From Prevotella sp. (lineage in GTDB: Bacteria; Bacteroidota; Bacteroidia; Bacteroidales; Bacteroidaceae), in contig JAEEVA010000031.1 of the NCBI GenBank assembly GCA_016286995.1, positions 1 through 36,802 on the forward strand: a DNA stretch of 36,802 bases, written 5' to 3'. This document shows, one piece after another, positions 30,622 through 36,802 of this stretch. Positions within the stretch are counted from its first letter, which is position 1. Each line of letters starts with the position of its first letter. A program made the translations under genes and the position numbers. Under the pieces are notes generated by a model. The model searched no databases. It was not told the DNA's origin and saw nothing but the letters and a program-made list of their open reading frames with translations.

Positions 30622-30925
30622 AATAATGGCAATTTGGCGGCTGATGTCGCCCAATGTAAGGGAATCCGGTGAGAGTCCGGAACTGTACCTGCAGCTGTAA
30701 TCCTCGTTCAAGAGGTCTGCTTGTATAACACCACTGACAATTGATTTGAGAATTGAAAATTGAGAATTGAGAATTATGATTACCTTTGAGCGGTAGCAAA
30801 TTTTTCACTCTTCACTCTTCACTTTTCACTTCAGAGTGTCGGGAAGGTAAAGCAGACTGGGGAAAGTCAGAAGACCTGCCAGCAAAAGCGAAAGTACGCC
30901 CGTACAGGGATATGCGGCGCGGAAA
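30622..30925 (+). ncRNA. Cobalamin riboswitch with repeat insertion
   Basis: Conserved cobalamin-aptamer blocks are present in order: AAGGGAATCCGGTGAGAGTC (30658-30677), CCGGAACTGTACCTGCAGCTGTAA split by the core (30677-30700), ACCACTG (30730-30736), CGGGAAGG (30840-30847) and the B12 box AGACCTGCCAGC (30871-30882). Between CCACTG and CGGGAAGG, where a short variable hairpin is usual, about 95 bases of heptamer arrays are inserted (30737-30832). A small hairpin GTACGCCCGTAC (30894-30905) precedes the btuB ATG by 35 bases. It should repress btuB and the genes after it when cobalamin is plentiful; translational or transcriptional mode cannot be told. Confidence 0.93.
30737..30832. repeat. Two heptamer arrays inserted in the riboswitch
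   Basis: GAATTGA-type heptamers with the ATGATTACCTTT tail (30750-30787) adjoin an inverted GTGAAAA-type array (30788-30829). Each array with its tail has a separate copy elsewhere (28859-28889; 26606-26640). Confidence 0.85.
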
Positions 30926-30939
30926 ACATTAAGAACAGA

Positions 30940-33132
30940 ATGAAGAAGATTCTGACAGTAGTGCTGCTGGCATTCTATGCCGCAGTAGCTGGTCTGGCGC
31001 AGACTGACATCTGGCGTTCTGACAGTATACAGGAGGTGGTAGTGACGGGTACTGGCACACGGCACCTGCTGAGAGATGCACCTGTTCAGACCGAGGTCAT
31101 CACCCAGCAGATGCTGAGCCAGTATGGCGGCAAGAGCCTGGAGGATATCCTCGCAGGCCTGACGGCGTCATTTGCCTTCAACGAGGGCGATATGGGCAGT
31201 CAGATGCAATTGAACGGTCTGGGCAACAGCTACATTCTGATATTAGTGGACGGCAAACGCATTCACGGCGATGTGGGCGGCGAGAACGACCTTGGTCTCA
31301 TTGACCCGAACAACATCGAGAAGATAGAGATTGTGAAGGGTGCCCAGAGTGCGCTGTACGGTAGCGACGCGATGGCCGGCGTCATCAACATCATCACCAA
31401 GAAACATACTGAGGCAGGAATCTATGTGGACAACAGCACGCGCTATGGAACGCATAACGACCTGCGCCAGCATAACACGGTAGCATTTACCTTAGGCCGA
31501 TTTAACAGCCAAACGAACTTCCAGCTGCAACGCAGCGACGGATGGCAGAATACCGCCGAGGAATGGGCCGATGGCATGGTGCTGACGGACAGTCGCAACA
31601 AGACGGTGAACAAATACCATAACTGGCAGGTGGCCGAGCGACTGACCTATCAGCCGATGAAGGGTCTCGAACTGTATGCCGAGGGTTCGTACTATAAGAA
31701 GAATATCCTGCGACCGCAGAACGGCCGTCACCCCAGTTGTGACGTGTACACCTACGACCTGCGCTACAATAATGCCTCGGCATCGGTTGGCGGCAAGTGG
31801 AACAACGTGACGCTGGACGTGGACTGGAACAAGCACGCCTACTATTACGACTATACCGCCAAGCACTACGACTACGTGTTGCTGCAGGGCGAGGAATTTG
31901 GTGACCAGGACGGCGAATGGTTCTCGGTGGCGATGTTGCCCGGCCAGAGCAAGTTGCAGAGCGACCAGCAGCGCGTGATGGCACAGCTGAAAGGCATCTT
32001 CAACTTGCCTTATGAGAATACGCTGAATGCCGGTGCAGAATACCGCTACGACTATCTGAAAGCCCCCGACCGTACAGAGACGGGAACGGCCGACGACTGG
32101 ACGGGAGCCGTGTACGTGCAGGACGAGTTCAACTATTTGAAGTGGCTGAACATCACCGCGGGTCTTCGCCTGGTGGACAATCATAACTTTGGATTCCGAC
32201 TGACGCCAAAGGTCAGCACGATGGTCTCCGTTGACGACTTCCGCTTCCGTCTGGGATGGAGTCAGGGCTTCAAGACACCTACCGTCAAGGAACTGCACTA
32301 TCGCTACCTCCATATCATGGGCAGCAGCATGTTCTTTAACATCGGAAACATCCATCTCGATCCTCAGACCAGCAACTACTATTCTGCCAACGTCGAGTAC
32401 CGCGGACGACGCTTTACGGCTGCCGTCACGGGGTATCTGAACAAACTCGACCGGATGATAGCGCTGGTGAACGTGTCGGAAAGCGAGATTCCGCCAGGTG
32501 TGACCACAGCCTATATGGGCGACGGTAGTTCTAAGGTACAGGCGCGCATGTATAAGAATATGGATGACGCCCGAACCTGCGGCATCGACGTCACGCTGTC
32601 GTACAAGCTATTGCCGGAACTGACGCTGAACGGAGCCTATAGCTACCTCGACACGAAAGCTCATTTGTATGACGAAAAGGAGGACCGCATGAACACCGTC
32701 ATCATCGACGGGACGGCCCACCACAAATGGAGTGCTTCGGCGCTGTACAGCCATACATTCTGTCCCAAGTATAAGCTGGGGGTAAGCCTGTCGACCCGCG
32801 GTAGCAGCAAGCGCTACTATCAGAACAACGGCAACGGTAAGGGCTATCAGATCTGGCGCATCAGCACAACGCACGATTTCCCGTTCAAAGATTCACGATT
32901 CAAGATTCTCCGTCGGAGCGGAGTGTGGCGTTGCATTCAAAGTATAAGGCTGGAGTTTGGCGTCGACAACATCTTCAACTATGTCGATCGTACCATGCGT
33001 CCCTACCACCTGGGGACCAACACGTCAGGTACGACGGTATATTGGACATTCACCATCAAATTCAGTAGCGGCAAGAGAGTTAAACAACAATATTTATCAA
33101 CAAAACAAAACAACAACAATGAAGACTATTAA
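30940..33132 (+). CDS. btuB: TonB-dependent corrinoid receptor (BtuB-like)
   Basis: This 730-residue outer-membrane receptor has a signal peptide (MKKILTVVLLAFYAAVAGLAQ), a TonB-box region IQEVVVTGTG, a plug (about 35-150, with LNGLGNSYILILVDGKRI and ALYGSDAMAGVINIIT) and a 22-strand barrel ending near IKFSSGK. The cobalamin riboswitch directly upstream makes corrinoid import the likely role. Near the C terminus, residues about 648-668 (FKDSRFKILRRSGVWRCIQS) are encoded by GATTCAC heptamers and a copy of the AACGCCACACTC-type word (32890-32938), an insert within a barrel segment. The last 14 bases overlap cbiK. Confidence 0.93.
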   Translation: MKKILTVVLLAFYAAVAGLAQTDIWRSDSIQEVVVTGTGTRHLLRDAPVQTEVITQQMLSQYGGKSLEDILAGLTASFAFNEGDMGSQMQLNGLGNSYILILVDGKRIHGDVGGENDLGLIDPNNIEKIEIVKGAQSALYGSDAMAGVINIITKKHTEAGIYVDNSTRYGTHNDLRQHNTVAFTLGRFNSQTNFQLQRSDGWQNTAEEWADGMVLTDSRNKTVNKYHNWQVAERLTYQPMKGLELYAEGSYYKKNILRPQNGRHPSCDVYTYDLRYNNASASVGGKWNNVTLDVDWNKHAYYYDYTAKHYDYVLLQGEEFGDQDGEWFSVAMLPGQSKLQSDQQRVMAQLKGIFNLPYENTLNAGAEYRYDYLKAPDRTETGTADDWTGAVYVQDEFNYLKWLNITAGLRLVDNHNFGFRLTPKVSTMVSVDDFRFRLGWSQGFKTPTVKELHYRYLHIMGSSMFFNIGNIHLDPQTSNYYSANVEYRGRRFTAAVTGYLNKLDRMIALVNVSESEIPPGVTTAYMGDGSSKVQARMYKNMDDARTCGIDVTLSYKLLPELTLNGAYSYLDTKAHLYDEKEDRMNTVIIDGTAHHKWSASALYSHTFCPKYKLGVSLSTRGSSKRYYQNNGNGKGYQIWRISTTHDFPFKDSRFKILRRSGVWRCIQSIRLEFGVDNIFNYVDRTMRPYHLGTNTSGTTVYWTFTIKFSSGKRVKQQYLSTKQNNNNEDY
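32890..32938 (+). repeat. GATTCAC heptamers and AACGCCACACTC-type repeat inside btuB
   Basis: GATTCAC, GATTCAA, GATTCTC are followed by GAGTGTGGCGTTGCA (32921-32935), an exact 15-base inverse of 16321-16335 in the CbiJ-CbiD linker. Read in frame. Confidence 0.78.
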
Positions 33133-34252
33133 ATCATTTATTCTGGCTGCAATGGCTATTGCCTTAGTAGCCCCAACGTTCGTTTCATGTGGTGATGACG
33201 ACGACAACAACAACAAGAAAGAGAACATCGTTTCGGAGTACACCATCAACGACAATCTGGTTGCTTCTAAGAAGGCTTCATCGAAGAAGGATGTTGCCGT
33301 GCTGCTGGTGGCCTTCGGTTCTACTTGGGACAACGCCTTCAAGGCTTTCGACAAGACCGTTGCTGCCTACGAGGCTGCATTCCCCAATGCAGATGTCTAC
33401 ATGAGCTTCTCGAGTGACATCTGTATCAACCGCGCTAGCGCAGGTGAGAACGTCGACGACAACGGCAACATCGTGCGTCGTGACTACTACGAGCCCCGCT
33501 ACCTGTTGCACGCCATCGGAAAAGCAAAGTACAGCAAGATCTATGTGCAGTCGCTGCAGGTCATCCCTGGTGAGGAGTTTGCTGCCGTCGTGGCTTCCGT
33601 CAAGAAGTTTATGAACAACGGTTATATTGCCGATGCTCACCTCGACGATAGTTATCTGGAGAAGTTGTCTGCTACCGAATCCATCTTCCTGGGTATGCCC
33701 CTGCTGAACAATCCTGATGCTGATATTCCCGCCGTTGCCCAGCAGCTGCACGCACTCTATGCCAAGGAGGCTGCCGAGGGAGTTGTCGCTTTCATAGGTC
33801 ACGGTAACCCCGACAACTATGACACCTTCAAGGCTAACGTCCGCTACACCCAGCTCGAACAAGAACTGCAGAAGCTCAACCCCAACTACTTCGTAGGTAC
33901 CGTCGACATGCCCGACAACTACAAAGAGAATGTGTTGGAGCGTATGAGAGAGAAGAATCTCACCAGTGGTAAGGTCTATCTGCACGCCCTTATGTCTATC
34001 GCCGGTGACCACGCTCACAACGATATGGCCGGCGAAGGCGACGAATACTGGAATCCGATGGCTCCTGAGAGCGAGGATGTCAGCTGGTATGAGTTCTTCA
34101 GCCATGCAGGCTATGAAACGATTGTTCCCAAGGTTGGCAAGCACCCTCAGGGTCTGCTGGAACTGGAGGGCGTCAGAAACGTGTGGGTCAACCACACCAA
34201 GGGTGCTGAGTTCCTGGAGGACGCTTATCACTCCATGTATCCTGAAGAATAA
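33119..34252 (+). CDS. cbiK: Exported CbiK-type cobaltochelatase lipoprotein
   Basis: This 377-residue CbiK-family chelatase has an SPII signal (MKTIKSFILAAMAIALVAPTF, then VSC with Cys24) and an acidic spacer DDDDNNN, so it should be a lipid-anchored protein outside the cytoplasm. CbiK inserts cobalt into sirohydrochlorin. Family blocks: VAVLLVAFGSTW, VQSLQVIPGEEF, FIGHGNPDN (His228), VGTVDMPDNY (Asp263) and MSIAGDHAHNDMAGE (His298). The two histidines match the metal-binding pair; the third position, usually Glu (GTVEG), is Asp. Its ATG lies inside the last codons of btuB (14-base overlap), and a second receptor follows 8 bases later, so it is coupled to import genes. Confidence 0.9.
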   Translation: MKTIKSFILAAMAIALVAPTFVSCGDDDDNNNKKENIVSEYTINDNLVASKKASSKKDVAVLLVAFGSTWDNAFKAFDKTVAAYEAAFPNADVYMSFSSDICINRASAGENVDDNGNIVRRDYYEPRYLLHAIGKAKYSKIYVQSLQVIPGEEFAAVVASVKKFMNNGYIADAHLDDSYLEKLSATESIFLGMPLLNNPDADIPAVAQQLHALYAKEAAEGVVAFIGHGNPDNYDTFKANVRYTQLEQELQKLNPNYFVGTVDMPDNYKENVLERMREKNLTSGKVYLHALMSIAGDHAHNDMAGEGDEYWNPMAPESEDVSWYEFFSHAGYETIVPKVGKHPQGLLELEGVRNVWVNHTKGAEFLEDAYHSMYPEE

Positions 34253-34260
34253 CGATAACA

Positions 34261-36447
34261 ATGTTTGTACGTGTATTATTATATAAGTGTATCCGCGGAG
34301 GTGCTGTCGTGAGACAGCATCTCCTTGTTACCTTTTTACTGATGGGGAGTGTCGCCGTACAGGGTCAGATACACACCCAGAGTCACAGCGACTCATCGAT
34401 GACCAGTCGAACGTATAACCTGAACCCCATCGTCGTGACAGGCTCCGGACATCACCAGCGTCTGAAATCGACAGCCACACCCGTCCACGTCCTCTCGGCA
34501 CAGGAAATCAGCGAGCAAGGCATTACCAACTTTGGCGACGCTCTGACACGCATGTTACCACAAGTGTCGATGGCTCCCAATAGCATGGGAACCTTCCTGC
34601 GACTGAATGGATTGGGCAACAAATATATCCTCATCCTCATCAACGGCCAGAAACTCTCTGGCGACATCTCCAACAATGTTGATCTCTCACGCATCAACAT
34701 ATCGCGCATCAAGCGTATCGAGATACTCGACGGCGCCGCTTCATCGCTCTACGGTAGCGACGCCATTGCCGGTGTCATCAACATCATCACCGACCAGCCC
34801 GTGTCAGATGGTTCTCCCGTCGAAATCACCAACGACACCAAGGTTAGCGGGCATGGTGTGCTGACGGAGAGTATCAATCTCGACATCTATCATCACGGTT
34901 TCGGCTCCTATACATCGTTCACCCACGACCGCGCCGACAGCTACCGTAATAACGACTTGGAATACGTCAAGGGTTCCGACACAGAGACCCAACAGAGTAT
35001 AGCCCCACTCTTTACGGGCTATCGTTCCAGCATCATCGGACAGAAATTCACCTATGCCCCCAATAGCCAACTGGCCATGAATGCGGGTATAGACTATTCA
35101 TACAAGATAACCGACCGTCCCAACACGGTTACTACTCCAGACGCTTCTCCGTCGGGCACACCCACCGGCGGTACAGACTATGAGATGCGCTACAAGGGTC
35201 TGCGCTGGAATGTGGGCGGCATCTATAAGTTTAGCGCCAAGAACTCCCTGCAGGCCGACTTTACCGTCGACCGTTTCCGCTATGGCAAGGAGTACGACGT
35301 AGAAACGAAAAGCTACGCCGTTGGTGACTACGTGCAGTCGAAGAAGCAACGCACGATGGAAGGCAACCTCAAGGCCATTCTTGGACTCGTTCCCCAATCT
35401 ACCACCATTCTGGGTGCAAACTGGCGTAAGGACTACCTAGTGGCCACCTCCGGCAACATTGACCAGCACGTCTACACCTTAGCGGCCTATGCCCAACACG
35501 AACATCGCGTCAGTATAGGTCAGGGTTATGGCTCAGCTACCATTGGACTCCGATACAACCACCACGAAACCTTCGGCAATCAGCTTACGCCCAAGGTCAC
35601 CCTGATGTATAGCCTGGGAGCCGTCAACCTGCGCACCACCTATTCAGCCGGCTTCCGCGCTCCTGGTCTCGACGAACTCTACTACCACTACTTCAGCGTC
35701 AATCGCGGCAAGGCTCAAATCAGCTTCGGCAATAGGGACCTAAAGTCAGAGAAGAGCAACTATTTCTCGCTGAATGCCGAATACCGCAGCAATGTTGTCG
35801 CTGTCAGCGTTACCGGTTTCCTGAACCGTATCAACGACATGATTGTCAAACAGAACGTCCCCGTCGACGACGCTACACGCCAGATGCTGATGCAGGAGTT
35901 CCCAGAGATGACACAGGAACAGGCCGACAAGATGGTTTCCTATGCTCTCTACAAGAATAGCGACAAAGGTGATGTGAAAGGTGTACAGGTGAATGTCTCG
36001 GCTAACATCTTCCAAGGTTTCAACCTCTCCGCTAACTATGCCTACACTTATGCCCGTACACTCAGTCTTTCCGATGGTTCTACCGACGAAATAGAGTGGC
36101 AGCCCCTTGAGCGCAGCATCCGCCATGCAGCTACCATCGCCGCCAACTGGCATAATTCGTGGGGCTGCTATGCTCTGCTTATCAACCTCAATGGCAAATT
36201 GCAGTCAAAGACCTATTACACAGAGCCTTATGAGAATGCACCAGGTTTTGGCATCTGGAATCTCAACACCATCCACACCTTTAAAGTGAGAAATGAAAAG
36301 TGTATAGTGCAAAGCGTGGAACCAAGTATCGGCATAGAGAATCTCTTCGACCGTGTTGACCGTCGCATCGATTCCTCTGTGCGTAAATACGCACTCTATT
36401 CACCGGGCCGCATGCTGGTAGTTGGACTGAAAGTCAAATTCTTGTAA
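34261..36447 (+). CDS. Second TonB-dependent receptor of the cobalamin cluster
   Basis: This 728-residue frame encodes an outer-membrane receptor similar in plan to the btuB product: TonB-box-like LNPIVVTGSG, plug motifs LRLNGLGNKYILILINGQKL and ASSLYGSDAIAGVINIIT, and a C-terminal barrel ending VVGLKVKFL. The frame opens at ATG 34261, but the first residues are not signal-like. A GTG at 34309 gives MRQHLLVTFLLMGSVAVQGQ, a good signal peptide, with GGAGG 8 bases upstream in a hairpin. Either start is possible. Degenerate GTGAAAA heptamers (36285-36320) encode FKVRNEKCIVQSV near the C terminus. The ligand is probably a corrinoid or related tetrapyrrole, inferred from cbiK and btuB next to it. 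Confidence 0.88.
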   Translation: MFVRVLLYKCIRGGAVVRQHLLVTFLLMGSVAVQGQIHTQSHSDSSMTSRTYNLNPIVVTGSGHHQRLKSTATPVHVLSAQEISEQGITNFGDALTRMLPQVSMAPNSMGTFLRLNGLGNKYILILINGQKLSGDISNNVDLSRINISRIKRIEILDGAASSLYGSDAIAGVINIITDQPVSDGSPVEITNDTKVSGHGVLTESINLDIYHHGFGSYTSFTHDRADSYRNNDLEYVKGSDTETQQSIAPLFTGYRSSIIGQKFTYAPNSQLAMNAGIDYSYKITDRPNTVTTPDASPSGTPTGGTDYEMRYKGLRWNVGGIYKFSAKNSLQADFTVDRFRYGKEYDVETKSYAVGDYVQSKKQRTMEGNLKAILGLVPQSTTILGANWRKDYLVATSGNIDQHVYTLAAYAQHEHRVSIGQGYGSATIGLRYNHHETFGNQLTPKVTLMYSLGAVNLRTTYSAGFRAPGLDELYYHYFSVNRGKAQISFGNRDLKSEKSNYFSLNAEYRSNVVAVSVTGFLNRINDMIVKQNVPVDDATRQMLMQEFPEMTQEQADKMVSYALYKNSDKGDVKGVQVNVSANIFQGFNLSANYAYTYARTLSLSDGSTDEIEWQPLERSIRHAATIAANWHNSWGCYALLINLNGKLQSKTYYTEPYENAPGFGIWNLNTIHTFKVRNEKCIVQSVEPSIGIENLFDRVDRRIDSSVRKYALYSPGRMLVVGLKVKFL
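34297..34324 (+). promoter_or_regulatory. 12-bp hairpin at the start of the second receptor gene
   Basis: GGAGGTGCTGTC pairs with GACAGCATCTCC (one G-U pair) around a GTGA loop. The stem contains GGAGG and the loop holds the candidate GTG start at 34309. It could hide that start or act as a partial terminator between cbiK and the receptor. Confidence 0.55.
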
Positions 36448-36477
36448 AAAACAGCTTTCTTTTTCAAGATTATTTCG

Positions 36478-36485
36478 TAACTTTG
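36478..36485 (+). promoter_or_regulatory. -7 element for cbiH
   Basis: TAACTTTG, only 8 bases before the cbiH ATG, so the transcript would be nearly leaderless. No clear -33 TTTG is seen. Confidence 0.6.
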
Positions 36486-36493
36486 TCAGCGTT

Positions 36494-36802
36494 ATGGGAA
36501 AAATTATCGTCGCAGGTATCGGACCTGGAAGCAAAGAAGATATCACGCCAGCCGTACTCGAAGCTATTCGGGAGGCTGATGCCATCGTGGGATACAAATA
36601 CTATTTCCAGTTTATCGAGCCCTTCGTCAAAGAGGGTTGCGAGTGTATCGACACAGGCATGAAGAAAGAACGAGAACGGGCAGAACAGGCATTCCTCTTG
36701 GCTGAACAAGGAATAACCGTCGTGGTCATTTCCTCTGGTGATGCAGGACTGTATGGTATGACGCCACTCATCTATGAAATGCAGCGTGAACGACGTCGCC
36801 AG
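36494..36802 (+). CDS. cbiH: Precorrin-3B / cobalt-precorrin-3 C17-methyltransferase, N-terminal part (runs off the window)
   Basis: The first 103 codons of a SAM-dependent tetrapyrrole methylase: IIVAGIGPGSKEDITPAVLE (the GIGPG loop), AIVGYKYYFQFIEPF, and ISSGDAGLYGMTPLIYE. These fit CobJ/CbiH, which methylates C17 and drives ring contraction, the step before CbiF. GYKYY and SGDAG(L/I)YGM are typical of this member of the family rather than CbiF or CbiL. The CDS is cut by the window end. It starts 46 bases after the second receptor and has its own -7 element. Confidence 0.9.
   Translation, partial: MGKIIVAGIGPGSKEDITPAVLEAIREADAIVGYKYYFQFIEPFVKEGCECIDTGMKKERERAEQAFLLAEQGITVVVISSGDAGLYGMTPLIYEMQRERRRQ

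Noticed and set aside
33278..34261. Long open frame (327 codons) on the minus strand over cbiK
   Set aside because: It is antisense to a clear chelatase gene and shows no recognisable motif; long antisense frames arise here from codon bias.

Overview
The window reads as a piece of a Bacteroidales chromosome, most likely Prevotella or a close relative. Genes are preceded by Bacteroidetes-type promoters (TTTG, about 20 bases, TAnnTTTG) with little Shine-Dalgarno signal. The content is typical of the group: GH97 and GH8 glycosidases, a BspA-like leucine-rich repeat protein, TonB-dependent receptors, SPII lipoproteins and a MutS2 with an Smr domain. No rRNA, tRNA, CRISPR array, transposase or phage gene was seen.

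Layout. 1-6741 holds the end of mutS2, a GH97 glycosidase, a leftward trio (HD hydrolase, TerB/J-domain protein, queH) and pepD. 6829-11560 is a leftward aromatic amino acid operon (pheA, aminotransferase, broken four-helix-bundle gene, DAHP synthase/chorismate mutase fusion, tyrA). Ahead of pheA lies what looks like a complete transcription attenuator: a 24-residue leader peptide with nine Phe/Tyr codons, an 11-bp antiterminator pairing and a terminator hairpin. 11683-17509 runs rightward: GH8, cbiG-cobM fusion, scpB, cbiJ-cbiD fusion. 17601-21145 carries a lone nucleotidyltransferase, the leucine-rich repeat protein and a lipoprotein. 21146-22412 is a 1.27-kb gene-free tract full of inverted and tandem repeats. 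22413-23111 is a HAD nucleotidase. From 23116 to the end the window is devoted to cobalamin: btuC and btuF leftward; cobS, cobU and cobT rightward; a cbiA-cbiP fusion leftward; then a cobalamin riboswitch driving btuB, a lipoprotein cobaltochelatase (cbiK), a second TonB receptor, and the start of cbiH.

Together the corrin genes cover much of the anaerobic pathway: cobalt insertion, C11, C17 and C1 methylation, ring-contraction opening, reduction, amidation and nucleotide-loop assembly. Uptake is represented by two receptors, a binding protein and a permease. ScpB (methylmalonyl-CoA decarboxylase) sits inside the corrin genes and links them to a B12-dependent succinate/propionate route.

A second theme is short tandem repeats of 7 or 8 bp plus small palindromic elements. 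They fill intergenic junctions and also lie in frame inside many protein genes (mutS2, aminotransferase, cbiJ-cbiD, cobT, cbiA-cbiP, both TonB receptors). They also occupy variable loops of two regulatory RNAs, the pheA attenuator and the cobalamin riboswitch. The attenuator and these intragenic repeats are the most noteworthy observations. All functional calls are from reading the sequence; no database search was run.
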